The translations under genes and the position numbers were made by a program. A stretch of 64,000 nucleotides of DNA, taken from contig CAJEXL010000001.1 in the NCBI GenBank assembly GCA_903994365.1, forward strand, positions 39,419 to 103,418, given 5' to 3'. A model generated the notes under the pieces. It did no database searches, had not been told where the DNA came from, and worked only from the letters and a program-made list of their open reading frames with translations. This document shows, piece after piece, positions 1 through 9,412 of this stretch. Within the stretch, counting starts at the first letter, position 1, and every line of letters starts with the position of its first letter. Source of the stretch: an uncultured Chlorobiaceae bacterium. GTDB taxonomy: Bacteria > Bacteroidota > Chlorobiia > Chlorobiales > Chlorobiaceae.

Positions 1-2941
1 GATAGACCTTGGAACCTGGAAGCTGACCCCCTTCACCAGGTTTTGCTCCCTGGGCCATCTTGATCTGAATCTCATTGGCATTGGCCAGATATTCACTGGT
101 AACACCAAACCGTCCGGAGGCAACCTGTTTGATGGCCGACATTCTTGAGTCGCCGTTGGCATCCTTATGGAAACGCGCAGGATCTTCGCCGCCTTCACCG
201 GTATTGCTCCTTCCGCCCAGCCGGTTCATGGCAATAGCAAGCGTTTCATGAGCCTCCTGGCTGATCGAGCCATAAGACATGGCGCCAGTCTTGAAGCGTT
301 TCAGGATAGCCTCAACCGACTCAACCTCATCAATCGGCACAGGCTGCTCACTGAAGCGAATATCCATCAGACCACGAATCGTACAGAGATTTTCGCTCTG
401 ATCATCAATAAGGTTCTCATATTTTTTGAATAACCCGTAATTCTCGGTTCTGCAGGAGTGCTGCAAGAGATGTATTGCCTCGGGGCTGAAGAGATGAAAC
501 TCTCCGCTATGACGCCACTTCCGCTCTCCACCAGCATCAAGACCACGATCAACCTTGTTGCCTGTACGAGGAAAAACTGACTCGTGGCGCCGGTGAACCT
601 CTTCGGCCACAATATCAAGACCAATACCCTCAATACGAGTCGGTGTTCGGGTAAAATAGGCATCAACAATCTGCGTATTAAGGCCGACTGCCTCAAAAAT
701 CTGGGATCCACGATAACTCTGAATGGTTGAAATACCCATTTTGGCCATGGTCTTCACCACCCCCTTGACAGCAGCCTTGACATAGTTCTTGAGAGCAACC
801 TTTTCATCAAGCTTTATACGGCCCGATGAAACCAATGAATGGATGGTTTCAAACGCCATGTAAGGGTTAATTGCTCCAGCGCCATAACTGATCAGCATGG
901 CAAAATGATGCACCGTTCTCGGCTCAGCCGATTCAAGCACCAGGCCAATCTGCGTTCTGATACCTGCGTTGATAAGAAAATTATGAAGTCCGGAAACTGC
1001 CAGAAGCGCGGGTATCGGCGCACGGTCGCACTCAAGCTCTCCCTTGTCGGAGAGAATAATAATGTTAACCCCCTTGCTCGCGGCCTGCTCCGCCTGACGG
1101 TAAAGATCCTGCATGGCAGCCTCGAGACCCTTGCCACCCTGTTCCACAGCATAAAAAATCGGCAACGTCACCGCCCTGAAACCGGGCTTGTCGATACCGC
1201 GAATCTTTTCAAGGGCCTGATTGCTTAACAGTGGATGCGGCAAGCGGATGCGGCGGCAGTTCACCTCTGAAGGCTCCAGCAGATCTCCCTCTGTGCCAAG
1301 CATAACGGTTGTCGAGGTTATCAGCTCCTCACGAAGCGAATCGATGGGAGGATTGGTCACCTGGGCAAAAAGCTGCTTGAAATAGTCATAAAGCATCTTT
1401 GGCTTGTTGGAGAAGGCCGCCAGCGGAGTATCGTTACCCATTGAACCGATCAGCTCAACCCCTTTTTCACTCATCACCTTGATCTGCAGGGAGATATCCT
1501 CCAGGGTGTAGCCAAAAACCTTCTGACGCGCAGTAAGGCTGTATTTATCCTCATCAGGATTTTTCATCTGCGGATGATCCGTCAACGACTCCAGGTCAAT
1601 TACATTGCGCTTGATCCATTCGCCATAAGGCTGTTCTGCCGCAATTGTCTCCTTGATCTCTGTGTCGGAAATAATGCGTCCCTGGGCCGTATCTACCAAA
1701 AACATACGGCCTGGCTGTAAACGATCTTTTTTGAGGATCCTCTCGGGCGCAATATCAAGCACACCAACCTCGGATGCCATAATCACAAGGTCATCTTTGG
1801 TAATGTAGTAGCGTGACGGGCGCAGCCCATTGCGGTCAAGTACCGCCCCAATCTGCACGCCATCAGTAAAGGTTACCGAGGCTGGCCCATCCCATGGCTC
1901 CATAAGGCAGCTATGATACTCGTAGAACGCTTTCTTCTCGGCAGAGATCGCGTCATTGCCAGACCAGGGCTCAGGAATAATCATCATGGCCGCATGGGCA
2001 AGCGAGCGACCTGAGAGCACAAGAAATTCAAAGGTATTGTCAAGAATGGCCGAATCACTGCCATCCTCCAGAATAACTGGCTTGATATTCTCAAGGGCAT
2101 TGCCGAAAACCTTCGACTCGATATTTTTCTCCCTCGCCTTCATCCAGTTGACATTGCCTTTGAGCGTATTAATCTCGCCGTTATGGCTCAAAAAGCGATA
2201 GGGGTGTGCCCTGTCCCAGCTCGGAAAGGTGTTGGTGCTAAAACGGGAGTGCACCATGGCAATGGCGCTCTCCATGTCAGGATCGTGTAATTCAGGATAG
2301 AACAACCCAACCTGCTCGGGAAGAAGCATCCCTTTATAAACGATAGTCCTGCTCGACAAACTTGAAATATAGAAATAGCTGGTGCCAAGAAGACCTGCGG
2401 TATACTTGACCCTTTTTGTAATGCGGCGACGGATGATGTAGAGCTTGCGTTCAAAATCAAGTTCCGACATCGTATCTTTTCCCCATCCCACAAGAAGCTG
2501 CTTGACAACCGGCTCCTGTGAGCGGGCTGTATCGCCAAGTGAATCATTGCATGTCTCAACTTTTCTGAAACCAAGAAACTTCTGGCCCTCAGCCTGGATC
2601 ATGACACGGCAGATATCCTCAATGGCACGCCGCTGGGATATATCCGGCGGCAGGAAGATCATTCCCACTCCATAGCGGTTATCGGGAGGAAGCTCAATAC
2701 TTGCCTCGGCACAAACCCGGCGGAGAAACTTGTCCGGAAGCTGAAGAAGAATTCCGGCTCCATCGCCAGTATTGCTTTCACAACCACAGGCACCGCGATG
2801 TTTCAGGTTTTCATTAATCCGTAGGCCCTGCTCCACAATATCATGCGACTTGACTCCCTTGATATGGGCAACAAACCCTACACCGCAAGCATCATGCTCA
2901 AACTGAGGATCATAAAGCCCTGCATTTAACGTAACGTTCAT
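1..2941 (-). CDS. gltB: Glutamate synthase large subunit, N-terminal 980 residues (cut by window edge)
   Basis: This is the large subunit of glutamate synthase, which transfers the amide nitrogen of glutamine to 2-oxoglutarate. I translated the minus strand from the ATG at 2941. The frame stays open to base 1, so the C-terminal part lies outside the window. Near the start is HDACGVGF, which fits the N-terminal-nucleophile cysteine of the class II amidotransferase domain after removal of a short propeptide. Further on are [21 protein letters not shown] and [17 protein letters not shown] segments typical of that domain. The central domain follows. At about residue 900 the FMN-binding synthase domain begins, with [17 protein letters not shown] and NTGEGGED. 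gpmA lies 112 bases upstream on the same strand. No strong Shine-Dalgarno sequence is visible before the ATG. The assignment is secure; whether the partner is ferredoxin or NADPH cannot be told from this part. Confidence 0.95.
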   Translation of the reverse strand, partial: MNVTLNAGLYDPQFEHDACGVGFVAHIKGVKSHDIVEQGLRINENLKHRGACGCESNTGDGAGILLQLPDKFLRRVCAEASIELPPDNRYGVGMIFLPPDISQRRAIEDICRVMIQAEGQKFLGFRKVETCNDSLGDTARSQEPVVKQLLVGWGKDTMSELDFERKLYIIRRRITKRVKYTAGLLGTSYFYISSLSSRTIVYKGMLLPEQVGLFYPELHDPDMESAIAMVHSRFSTNTFPSWDRAHPYRFLSHNGEINTLKGNVNWMKAREKNIESKVFGNALENIKPVILEDGSDSAILDNTFEFLVLSGRSLAHAAMMIIPEPWSGNDAISAEKKAFYEYHSCLMEPWDGPASVTFTDGVQIGAVLDRNGLRPSRYYITKDDLVIMASEVGVLDIAPERILKKDRLQPGRMFLVDTAQGRIISDTEIKETIAAEQPYGEWIKRNVIDLESLTDHPQMKNPDEDKYSLTARQKVFGYTLEDISLQIKVMSEKGVELIGSMGNDTPLAAFSNKPKMLYDYFKQLFAQVTNPPIDSLREELITSTTVMLGTEGDLLEPSEVNCRRIRLPHPLLSNQALEKIRGIDKPGFRAVTLPIFYAVEQGGKGLEAAMQDLYRQAEQAASKGVNIIILSDKGELECDRAPIPALLAVSGLHNFLINAGIRTQIGLVLESAEPRTVHHFAMLISYGAGAINPYMAFETIHSLVSSGRIKLDEKVALKNYVKAAVKGVVKTMAKMGISTIQSYRGSQIFEAVGLNTQIVDAYFTRTPTRIEGIGLDIVAEEVHRRHESVFPRTGNKVDRGLDAGGERKWRHSGEFHLFSPEAIHLLQHSCRTENYGLFKKYENLIDDQSENLCTIRGLMDIRFSEQPVPIDEVESVEAILKRFKTGAMSYGSISQEAHETLAIAMNRLGGRSNTGEGGEDPARFHKDANGDSRMSAIKQVASGRFGVTSEYLANANEIQIKMAQGAKPGEGGQLPGSKVY

Positions 2942-3053
2942 ATTTTCAGGCACAACTTTTCATACAGTTTCAAAAAAAAGGCGACAGAAAGATCATGGCA
3001 CAGAATATAAATGTTTTCAGACAATATACCCCGACTTCCTAAAACCCGCCAAT

Positions 3054-3797
3054 CTACGCTTTCCCCTGGCTGGCGACAGCATCAACGGCTCTCTTCAGCG
3101 CCTCCTGATCTCCAAGGTAATAACTCTTCAATGGCTTGAGATTATCATCAAGCTCATACACCAGCGGAATCCCGGTAGGAATATTGAGTCCAACGATATC
3201 CTCTTCAGAAATATTATCAAGATACTTGACCAGCGCGCGCAATGAATTTCCATGAGCTGCAATGATAACTTTTCGACCCTTGCGAATTTCAGGAGCTATC
3301 GTCTCATGCCACAGCGGAAGAAAGCGGTCTACCGTATCTTTCAGACATTCGCTCAGGGGAATCTCCTCTTCGGTCAACGTGGCATAACGAGGATCGGTGC
3401 CGGGATAACGTTCATCACTTTTTTCAAGCGCAGGTGGTGGAGTGTCGTAACTTCTCCTCCAGACGAGCACCTGCTCCTCACCATACTTCTGCGATGTCTC
3501 GGATTTATTGAGCCCCTGCAATGCCCCGTAATGGCGTTCGTTCAACCTCCAGCTCTTGAGCACAGGAATCCACATCAGGTCCATTCCATCAAGCACCCCC
3601 CAAAGCGTCCTGATTGCACGCTTCAGCACTGAGGTATAGGCAATATCGAAGACAAATCCTGCATCCTGGAGCAGCTTGCCGGCATTTGCGGCCTCTTTTC
3701 TCCCCTGCTCACTCAGATCAATGTCATACCATCCCGTAAATCGGTTCTCACGATTCCACTGACTCTCTCCATGCCGCAACAAGACAAGTTTTATCAT
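3054..3797 (-). CDS. gpmA: 2,3-bisphosphoglycerate-dependent phosphoglycerate mutase
   Basis: The enzyme interconverts 3- and 2-phosphoglycerate in glycolysis and gluconeogenesis, in the cytoplasm. The 247-residue protein starts [22 protein letters not shown], which carries the phosphohistidine motif [16 protein letters not shown] follows, and HGNSLRAL lies near residue 180. These three are the signature of the dPGM family, and the length is normal. An in-frame ATG lies 96 bases further upstream, but I chose 3797 because it aligns with the family start and is preceded by a clear AAAAGGGAGAG ribosome-binding site. It lies just upstream of gltB on the same strand, separated by about 110 bases, so co-transcription is possible but unproven. 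Confidence 0.95.
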   Translation of the reverse strand: MIKLVLLRHGESQWNRENRFTGWYDIDLSEQGRKEAANAGKLLQDAGFVFDIAYTSVLKRAIRTLWGVLDGMDLMWIPVLKSWRLNERHYGALQGLNKSETSQKYGEEQVLVWRRSYDTPPPALEKSDERYPGTDPRYATLTEEEIPLSECLKDTVDRFLPLWHETIAPEIRKGRKVIIAAHGNSLRALVKYLDNISEEDIVGLNIPTGIPLVYELDDNLKPLKSYYLGDQEALKRAVDAVASQGKA

Positions 3798-4110
3798 AAT
3801 AAGCTCTCCCTTTTCTGGATGTTTTTTATTCCGAAATTTTTTCATTTCCGGCTGTTTGGCTCGCAATTTAATATTCTCTGCACCTTTTCTCAAACTTCAT
3901 CCTCTCCCGAGAGCTAAAGTTTTCTCAAGAAGAGATGGAATAGTTGAAAAGAGGGAGGTTTTCGAAGAATTGGCTGTAGATTTATAAACTGAAATGTGAT
4001 ATCTTAGATCATTTTTGGCGCAGGATACAAGGCCGCTACAAGTGCGCTTGCCCCCTGTTCTCAGTGGTAGTGATTGATCTGTAAATGCTCTTATACTGAT
4101 TTAAACGACA
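3798..4110. other. Divergent intergenic region between gpmA and the nitronate-monooxygenase-like gene
   Basis: About 313 bases with no convincing gene. It must hold the promoters of the two divergent genes. A TATACT hexamer at 4092-4097 could be a -10 element for the plus-strand gene, but it has no well-spaced -35. I see no RNA gene or strong hairpin. Confidence 0.5.
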
Positions 4111-5367
4111 ATGAACGTAGACAATTTCAGGCTCCAATTGGGTGGAAAAGAGTATGTCCCCATCATTATTGGGGGTATGGGGGTAAATATTTCGACGACC
4201 GAACTTGCTCTTGCTGCTGAAAAACTGGGTGGTATAGGCCATATTTCTGATGCCCTGGTTACCTACGTCTGCGACAGGATTTTCAGTACCTCTTTCGTGA
4301 GCCGAAAAAGGAAAAAATACGCTCAATACAGCAGTACTCCCGACAAATCAGCAGTGCTGTTTGACCTTGAAGAGCTCGCCGAAGCACAAAAGAAATATAT
4401 TGAGCACACCATCTCCCAAAAAACAGGCAAGGGTGCTGTTTTTCTGAACTGTATGGAGAAGCTCACCATGAACAGCAGCATCGAAACATTGAAAGTAAGA
4501 CTTGCCTCTGCAATGGATGCCGGTATTGATGGACTGACCCTGGCAGCAGGCCTTAACCTTCGGACACTTGATCTTATCCATGATCACCCAAGATTCCGTG
4601 ATGTCAACATAGGTATTATCATCTCCTCTGTCAGGGCGCTCGCCATATTCCTGAAGCGTGCCGTACGCCTGAACAGAGTGCCTGACTACATTATTGTTGA
4701 GGGCCCGCTTGCCGGGGGGCACCTTGGCTTCGGGCCTGCCGACTGGCACACCTTTGATCTCAAAACAATTTTTTCGGAAGTTCTTGCGTTTCTTAAAAAA
4801 GAGGGGCTGAATATTCCGGTTATCCCGGCAGGTGGTATTTTTACAGGCAGTGATGCTGTCGATTATCTCCAAATGGGGGCTGGCGGGGTGCAGGTTGCAA
4901 CCCGCTTTACCATCAGCAAGGAGGCAGGCCTGCCTGCTGATGTCAAACAGAGCTATATCAATGCGAGAGAGGAGGATATCGTCGTCAATATGGCCTCTAC
5001 CACCGGCTATCCCATGCGCATGCTCACCTCGTCACCAACCCTGCGCTATGCCATAAAACCCAACTGCGAGGGGCTGGGCTATCTCCTTGAAAACGGTGGA
5101 AAGTGCACCTATATCGACGAATATTACAACGCCCTGGCAGAAAGAAAGGCAGGTGACCCGCTTGTTGTAAAGGAGAAAACCTGTCTCTGTACCGGTATGG
5201 CAAATTATGACTGCTGGACATGCGGCCATACCACTTACCGCCTCAAGGAGACAACCAACCTTCTGCCGAATGGAAAATGGCAGCTCCCCGGAGCAGAAGA
5301 TATTTTTAACGACTATCAGTTCAGCCGCGACCACTCCATCATGCGTCCAGAACCAGAGGTAACATGA
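4111..5367 (+). CDS. Nitronate monooxygenase-like (2-nitropropane dioxygenase family) FMN protein
   Basis: This is a 418-residue TIM-barrel flavoprotein of the NPD/nitronate monooxygenase superfamily, which also contains FabK-type enoyl reductases. Visible family marks are IIIGGMGVNIS near the N-terminus, a GPLAGGHLGF phosphate/flavin-loop motif around residue 200, and PVIPAGGIFTGSDAVDYLQMGAGGVQ around residues 240-265. The substrate cannot be read from sequence. The protein is longer than simple NPD enzymes. Its C-terminal extension contains a cysteine cluster, CLCTGMANYDCWTCG (about residues 352-366), that could bind metal or an iron-sulfur cluster. The stop codon overlaps the ATG of the next gene (ATGA), so translational coupling with that membrane protein is likely. 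Confidence 0.8.
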   Translation: MNVDNFRLQLGGKEYVPIIIGGMGVNISTTELALAAEKLGGIGHISDALVTYVCDRIFSTSFVSRKRKKYAQYSSTPDKSAVLFDLEELAEAQKKYIEHTISQKTGKGAVFLNCMEKLTMNSSIETLKVRLASAMDAGIDGLTLAAGLNLRTLDLIHDHPRFRDVNIGIIISSVRALAIFLKRAVRLNRVPDYIIVEGPLAGGHLGFGPADWHTFDLKTIFSEVLAFLKKEGLNIPVIPAGGIFTGSDAVDYLQMGAGGVQVATRFTISKEAGLPADVKQSYINAREEDIVVNMASTTGYPMRMLTSSPTLRYAIKPNCEGLGYLLENGGKCTYIDEYYNALAERKAGDPLVVKEKTCLCTGMANYDCWTCGHTTYRLKETTNLLPNGKWQLPGAEDIFNDYQFSRDHSIMRPEPEVT

Positions 5368-6365
5368 AACGAAAAGCAAGCCTGTTTCTCTCAGCCACTC
5401 TTGCAGCGACAACTCTTCTGGTAGTTGTCTTTATCGCGAACCAGTTGGTTGCGCTTGCCGGGCTTCTTAGCTCTCTGCATCCCGCTGCAGGAGCTTTTTT
5501 CCTGATCTTCAGCTCAGCCGTTATTCTTTTTTCTCTCTATACCGGAGTCAGATTTTTTTCCCTCCCAAGAAGACCTGCGCTGCCGGTAGATGAAAATTCC
5601 GGAGCAATGGCCGCATACCTCTCTTATATGACCGAACGGCTGCCGGTACACCCCACGCACCCCGAACCATCAAAAAACAAAAAAGATCAGAGATGGCTGC
5701 GTGCCAACCTTAAACTTCTTGATACGGACTCACTCAACATAACGAGGCAGATCGCTACCAGAAATTTTTTTGTGGGTGCTTTTGCCCAAAATACATCCTA
5801 CGGAACAACCACATCGTTGATCAATAATCTCAAGGTGGTGTGGAATATCTACACCTTTCATAACCGCGAGCAACACCTTCGGGAGTTTATAATCCTGGCT
5901 CGATCCGTTTACGAATACCTCCCGCTTTCAGACTTTAAAAAAGAGGACATTCAGGCGCATATCAAACCGATTATTCAGTCGGCGTTCAGTAATACCCTCT
6001 CCTCACTCTTGCCGGCAGGGAACCTGCTCGCTCCCTTTTTCCTCAACCTCTTTCTGGCAGGAGCCACCAACACCTACATCACCTGCCTTGCCGGAATTAT
6101 AGCCACTCGCCACTGCCAGAGCATCACGAGTGAAGACAAAAGGGAGATCATTCAGCAGAGCATGTTCGAAGCATCCTTCATGCTGAAAGAGATTGTCAGG
6201 GAGTGCAACCCGATTTTATCGGTCACCATCAGTAACGCCATAAAAAAAGCTGGTATTGAAAGTCTCGACACCATGCAGTCACCTTCCGCAGGAAGCGGCA
6301 TGGCCAAGGACATTGTCTCACATCTTGCAAGCTCGCTGAAGAGTATGCTGAAGGAGAATGGGTAG
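5364..6365 (+). CDS. DUF697-like membrane protein
   Basis: A 333-residue protein with two closely spaced hydrophobic helices at the N-terminus (about residues 7-32 and 40-65). A polar linker follows, then a conserved-looking soluble or amphipathic domain containing a further hydrophobic stretch (LLAPFFLNLFLAGATNTYITCLAGIIATRHC, about 220-250, quoted here only to locate it by its first residues LLAPFFL). The arrangement recalls DUF697/YcjF-type proteins, but I recognise no catalytic motif. Its ATG overlaps the stop of the upstream flavoprotein gene by four bases, which implies an operon and possibly a shared function at the membrane. The family assignment is tentative; the gene itself is well supported. 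Confidence 0.7.
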   Translation: MKRKASLFLSATLAATTLLVVVFIANQLVALAGLLSSLHPAAGAFFLIFSSAVILFSLYTGVRFFSLPRRPALPVDENSGAMAAYLSYMTERLPVHPTHPEPSKNKKDQRWLRANLKLLDTDSLNITRQIATRNFFVGAFAQNTSYGTTTSLINNLKVVWNIYTFHNREQHLREFIILARSVYEYLPLSDFKKEDIQAHIKPIIQSAFSNTLSSLLPAGNLLAPFFLNLFLAGATNTYITCLAGIIATRHCQSITSEDKREIIQQSMFEASFMLKEIVRECNPILSVTISNAIKKAGIESLDTMQSPSAGSGMAKDIVSHLASSLKSMLKENG

Positions 6366-6375
6366 TTATGAGTGG

Positions 6376-6837
6376 TTAGTGTTTTTTTCGGAGTTCGCGG
6401 AAAAAATCTGTGAGCAGTGTTTCGCATTTGCTCTCCATGATGCCACCGAAGACCTCTGGCTGATGGTTGAGCTGCTGACATCCTGTCACGTTCAAGACGG
6501 TGCCTGATGCCCCCGCTTTTGGATCGTATGCGCCAAAGATAACACGACCTACCTTTGCATTGACGATAGCGCCAGCACACATGGGGCAGGGCTCCAGCGT
6601 TACGGCCAGCGTACAATCGTTGAGGTATTTGCTGCCGATAGTCGCCATTGCGGAGGTCAAGGCAATCATCTCGGCATGCGCTGTAGCGTCGCACAGTGAC
6701 TCCACCTGGTTATACCCCCTGCCGATGACGTGCCCACCGCTGTCGAGCACAACTGCTCCAACGGGAACCTCCTTTCGTTCAAACGCTTTCATGGCCTCAC
6801 GAAATGCGAGCTCCATACACCAGGTAAAATCCATCAT
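6376..6837 (-). CDS. tadA: tRNA adenosine(34) deaminase
   Basis: The enzyme converts adenosine to inosine at the wobble position of tRNA-Arg(ACG). The 153-residue protein has the cytidine/deoxycytidylate deaminase fold signature: TAHAEMIAL supplies the zinc-ligand histidine and catalytic glutamate, and LEPCPMCAGA supplies the two zinc cysteines. Two ATGs are adjacent (6837 and 6834) and either could be used. It converges on the membrane-protein gene, with only 10 bases between the two stops. Confidence 0.93.
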   Translation of the reverse strand: MMDFTWCMELAFREAMKAFERKEVPVGAVVLDSGGHVIGRGYNQVESLCDATAHAEMIALTSAMATIGSKYLNDCTLAVTLEPCPMCAGAIVNAKVGRVIFGAYDPKAGASGTVLNVTGCQQLNHQPEVFGGIMESKCETLLTDFFRELRKKH

Positions 6838-7181
6838 ACTTTTTGAATCAACAATACTTGCTGAAGAAGAGAGAACAGGTTAGTTTACAGCTGGCTGCGT
6901 CATTGATTATTTTTCAGGAAAAGGGTGTTCCGATCACCGAAAACCTCTCAGGAGATGCAGCGACATCATCACGGGATGAGTCTCTTTTGTTTTGGTCAGT
7001 CTATGAAAATAAAGCTTGATTGGCTTTTTGCAACTGAATATTGTCAATAATTGTTCGTAAAATGCGGTGGAAATGTGCAAGCTGGGCTTATCGCGAGGAC
7101 AGCATTGTTTTTGAAACGAAGCGATACAGGAGTATGACACCGCAAAAACAGCGAGACCTGTGAAGCTTCAAACCCGAATGT
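6838..7181. other. Divergent intergenic region between tadA and the CNNM/CBS gene
   Basis: A 344-base stretch with short open frames that look like chance. It should contain promoters for tadA (minus) and the CNNM gene (plus). I found no clear hairpin, riboswitch or RNA gene in it by eye. Confidence 0.45.
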
Positions 7182-8513
7182 ATGGAAGTACTTTTTCTTT
7201 TTGCCCTGATTGTTCTTAACGGTCTTTTCGCCATGTCAGAGATTGCATTGGTCACGGCAAAGCGTTCCCGCCTTGCAAAATTGGCCGAGGATGGTGAGAG
7301 GGCTGCTGCAACAGCGCTAAAACTTGGCCAGGACTCAACAAGGTTTCTCTCGACCATCCAGATTGGCATTACCTCTATTGGTATTCTTAACGGTATTGTC
7401 GGGGAGAGCGCTCTTGCCGCCCCATTGGCGACAACGCTGCAAACCCTTGGGATGAATTCTGAACCAAGCCATATTATTGCAACAGCGGTTGTGGTTCTTG
7501 CCATCACCTATACCACCATTGTCATTGGTGAGCTTGTTCCAAAACGACTTGGCCAGTTGAATCCAGAGGGAATTGCCTGCCTGGTTGCCCGCCCCATGCT
7601 CACCCTCTCGGCAATAACCCGGCCATTTGGCCGCTTGCTTTCAGCCTCCACCGATGCGGTTCTCCGGCTGATGGGAAATCATCCACAGGCAATGCCAAGC
7701 GTTACAGAAGAGGAGATTCATGCGATGCTTGAGGAGGGATCGGAAGCAGGGGTAATTGAGCAGCAGGAGCACGAGATGGTGCGAAATGTCTTTCGACTGG
7801 ATGATCGTCAACTGGGCTCACTGATGGTTCCAAGAGCAGACATTGTCTTCCTTGACGTATCAAAACCATTGGAAGAGAATATCCTGCGGGTGACAGAGTC
7901 TGAACACTCCCGTTTTCCTGTCTGTAACGGCGGCCTGCAGTCTCTGATTGGTGTGGTCAATGCCAAACAGCTTTTGGCAAAAACCCTGAAGGGGCGCTTG
8001 ACAGAATTTACCTCACAGTTGCAGCCCTGCGTCTATGTGCCCGAAACCCTTACCGGCATGGAGCTGCTTGACCATTTCAGAACTTCAGGCACACAGATGG
8101 TTTTTGTGGTTGATGAATATGGTGAAATTCAGGGGCTGGTCACCCTCCAGGATATGCTTGAAGCTGTTACCGGAGAGTTTGTCCCGCGAAATCTTGAAGA
8201 TTCATGGGCAGTACAACGTGAGGATGGCTCATGGCTGCTTGATGGCCTGATTCCTGTTCCAGAGCTTAAGGATACCCTTGAACTGAAAAACGTACCGGAG
8301 GAGGACAAAGGACTCTACCATACACTTAGCGGCCTTATGATGTGGTTGCTCGGTCGTATGCCTCAAACCGGTGATATCATGACCTGGGAGAGCTGGAGCC
8401 TCGAAATTGTTGACCTTGATGGCCAAAGAATTGACAAGGTGCTTGCATCGAAAATCACTGAAGTTGCACAACAAGAAGCCGGAAAATCAGTAACGTCCGT
8501 ACCGGCAGAGTAA
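7182..8513 (+). CDS. CNNM/CBS-domain transporter-like protein (HlyC/CorC 'hemolysin' family)
   Basis: A 443-residue inner-membrane protein. Residues 1-180 form a DUF21/CNNM membrane domain with the opening LNGLFAMSEIALVTAKRSRLAKLAEDG, a family hallmark (shown only to its core ALVTAKRSRLAKLA), and the conserved FLSTIQIGIT. A pair of CBS domains follows (about 215-335, with LMVPRADIVFLD and QMVFVVDEYGEIQGLVTLQDMLEAV). The C-terminal CorC/HlyC transporter-associated domain covers about 350-430. Proteins of this family are linked to magnesium or cobalt efflux and homeostasis; the 'hemolysin' label is historical. The ATG is the natural family start. It appears monocistronic. Confidence 0.9.
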   Translation: MEVLFLFALIVLNGLFAMSEIALVTAKRSRLAKLAEDGERAAATALKLGQDSTRFLSTIQIGITSIGILNGIVGESALAAPLATTLQTLGMNSEPSHIIATAVVVLAITYTTIVIGELVPKRLGQLNPEGIACLVARPMLTLSAITRPFGRLLSASTDAVLRLMGNHPQAMPSVTEEEIHAMLEEGSEAGVIEQQEHEMVRNVFRLDDRQLGSLMVPRADIVFLDVSKPLEENILRVTESEHSRFPVCNGGLQSLIGVVNAKQLLAKTLKGRLTEFTSQLQPCVYVPETLTGMELLDHFRTSGTQMVFVVDEYGEIQGLVTLQDMLEAVTGEFVPRNLEDSWAVQREDGSWLLDGLIPVPELKDTLELKNVPEEDKGLYHTLSGLMMWLLGRMPQTGDIMTWESWSLEIVDLDGQRIDKVLASKITEVAQQEAGKSVTSVPAE

Positions 8514-8673
8514 AAAGGCACCCTTTTCGCGCGCGCTCTGAGGGCAAAACCCTTTGGAGCAAAAGAGTTGGTAGCGGATTGCATCCAGACCAGAAAGGGC
8601 AGCATATTGGCAGCACAAGAGACAAACTCCCGGAAAATGATAATATCGCTAACATAAAGGAGATTAACCAGTT

Positions 8674-9033
8674 ATGAAACATCAAGAAGCAGACTGTCTC
8701 TTTTGCCGGATAGTGCGAGGAGAGATCCCCGCCAAGATCATCTATCGCAACGACCACGTTATGGCTTTCAGAGACATTACCCCGGTCGCCCCACAGCATG
8801 TACTGATTATTCCTGTCAGACATATCTCTTCACTCAGTGAGCTCCAGCCCGAAGATGACGCAATAGCCGGTCAGATTCTTCTTGCCACCGGAGCGGTTGC
8901 CGAAATACTGGGTATCAAAGCATCTGGCTACCGGTTTGTCTTTAACTCCGGCGCTGATGCCATGCAGAGTGTTTTTCATATCCACGGCCATCTGATAGGC
9001 GGTCAACAGATGGGCTGGCCTCCATTTCCATAA
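8674..9033 (+). CDS. HIT-family (HINT-like) nucleotide-binding protein
   Basis: A 119-residue histidine-triad protein expected to hydrolyse adenosine phosphoramidate-type substrates. It has CLFCRIVRGEIPA at the N-terminus, a CxxC pair consistent with zinc binding in the HINT branch, and a C-terminal HIHGHLIGGQQMGW carrying the triad (HxHxH). Length and order match bacterial HinT/HIT proteins. A good AAAGGAG ribosome-binding site precedes the ATG. The next gene, feoA, starts 134 bases downstream and is probably a separate unit. Confidence 0.93.
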   Translation: MKHQEADCLFCRIVRGEIPAKIIYRNDHVMAFRDITPVAPQHVLIIPVRHISSLSELQPEDDAIAGQILLATGAVAEILGIKASGYRFVFNSGADAMQSVFHIHGHLIGGQQMGWPPFP

Positions 9034-9167
9034 CCATTGCTGCTGCTTTGCACGACTCTTGCTGCAAAAACCGTCTATGTCCATGAATTTTTTTTTGTTC
9101 CTTGCTGTTATACTGGTTATAATTAGTCCTGTTTATTTTTTCATCGTTTAGTGCTGGAGATCATGGA

Positions 9168-9410
9168 ATGCGGTTATCAGAGTTGAAGGTTGGCAAGGAG
9201 GCTGAAGTGACGGCTGTAAAAGCTGAAGGGGCTGTAAGACGCAGAATTATGGATATGGGACTGATCAAGGGCACCAGATTCAAAGTGGTCAGAGTCGCAC
9301 CGCTCGGCGATCCTATGGAGATTTTTTTCAAGGGGCTCCATCTCGCCTTGAGAAAAAAAGAGGCTGAGGGAATTTTTGTTCTGGAACAGCCTGATAAAGG
9401 GGCCGAGTAA
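9168..9410 (+). CDS. feoA: Ferrous iron transport protein A
   Basis: An 80-residue SH3-like FeoA protein that modulates the FeoB ferrous-iron permease. Recognisable features are LSELKVGKEAEV at the start, then RRRIMDMGLIKGTRF and VAPLGDPMEI, all typical of FeoA. An alternative in-frame position is not available for the ATG at 9163, so 9168 is used, with GGAG eight bases upstream. feoB begins two bases after the stop, so the two are co-transcribed. I did not find a convincing Fur box upstream. Confidence 0.92.
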   Translation: MRLSELKVGKEAEVTAVKAEGAVRRRIMDMGLIKGTRFKVVRVAPLGDPMEIFFKGLHLALRKKEAEGIFVLEQPDKGAE

Positions 9411-9412
9411 AG

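Noticed and set aside
6838..7181. A magnesium riboswitch before the CNNM/CBS gene
   Set aside because: The family link to metal transport made it worth looking for, but I could not find a conserved riboswitch core or a convincing terminator pair.
9034..9167. Fur box upstream of feoA
   Set aside because: The AT-rich TTATACTGGTTATAATTAG stretch is suggestive but does not match the Fur inverted-repeat consensus well enough.
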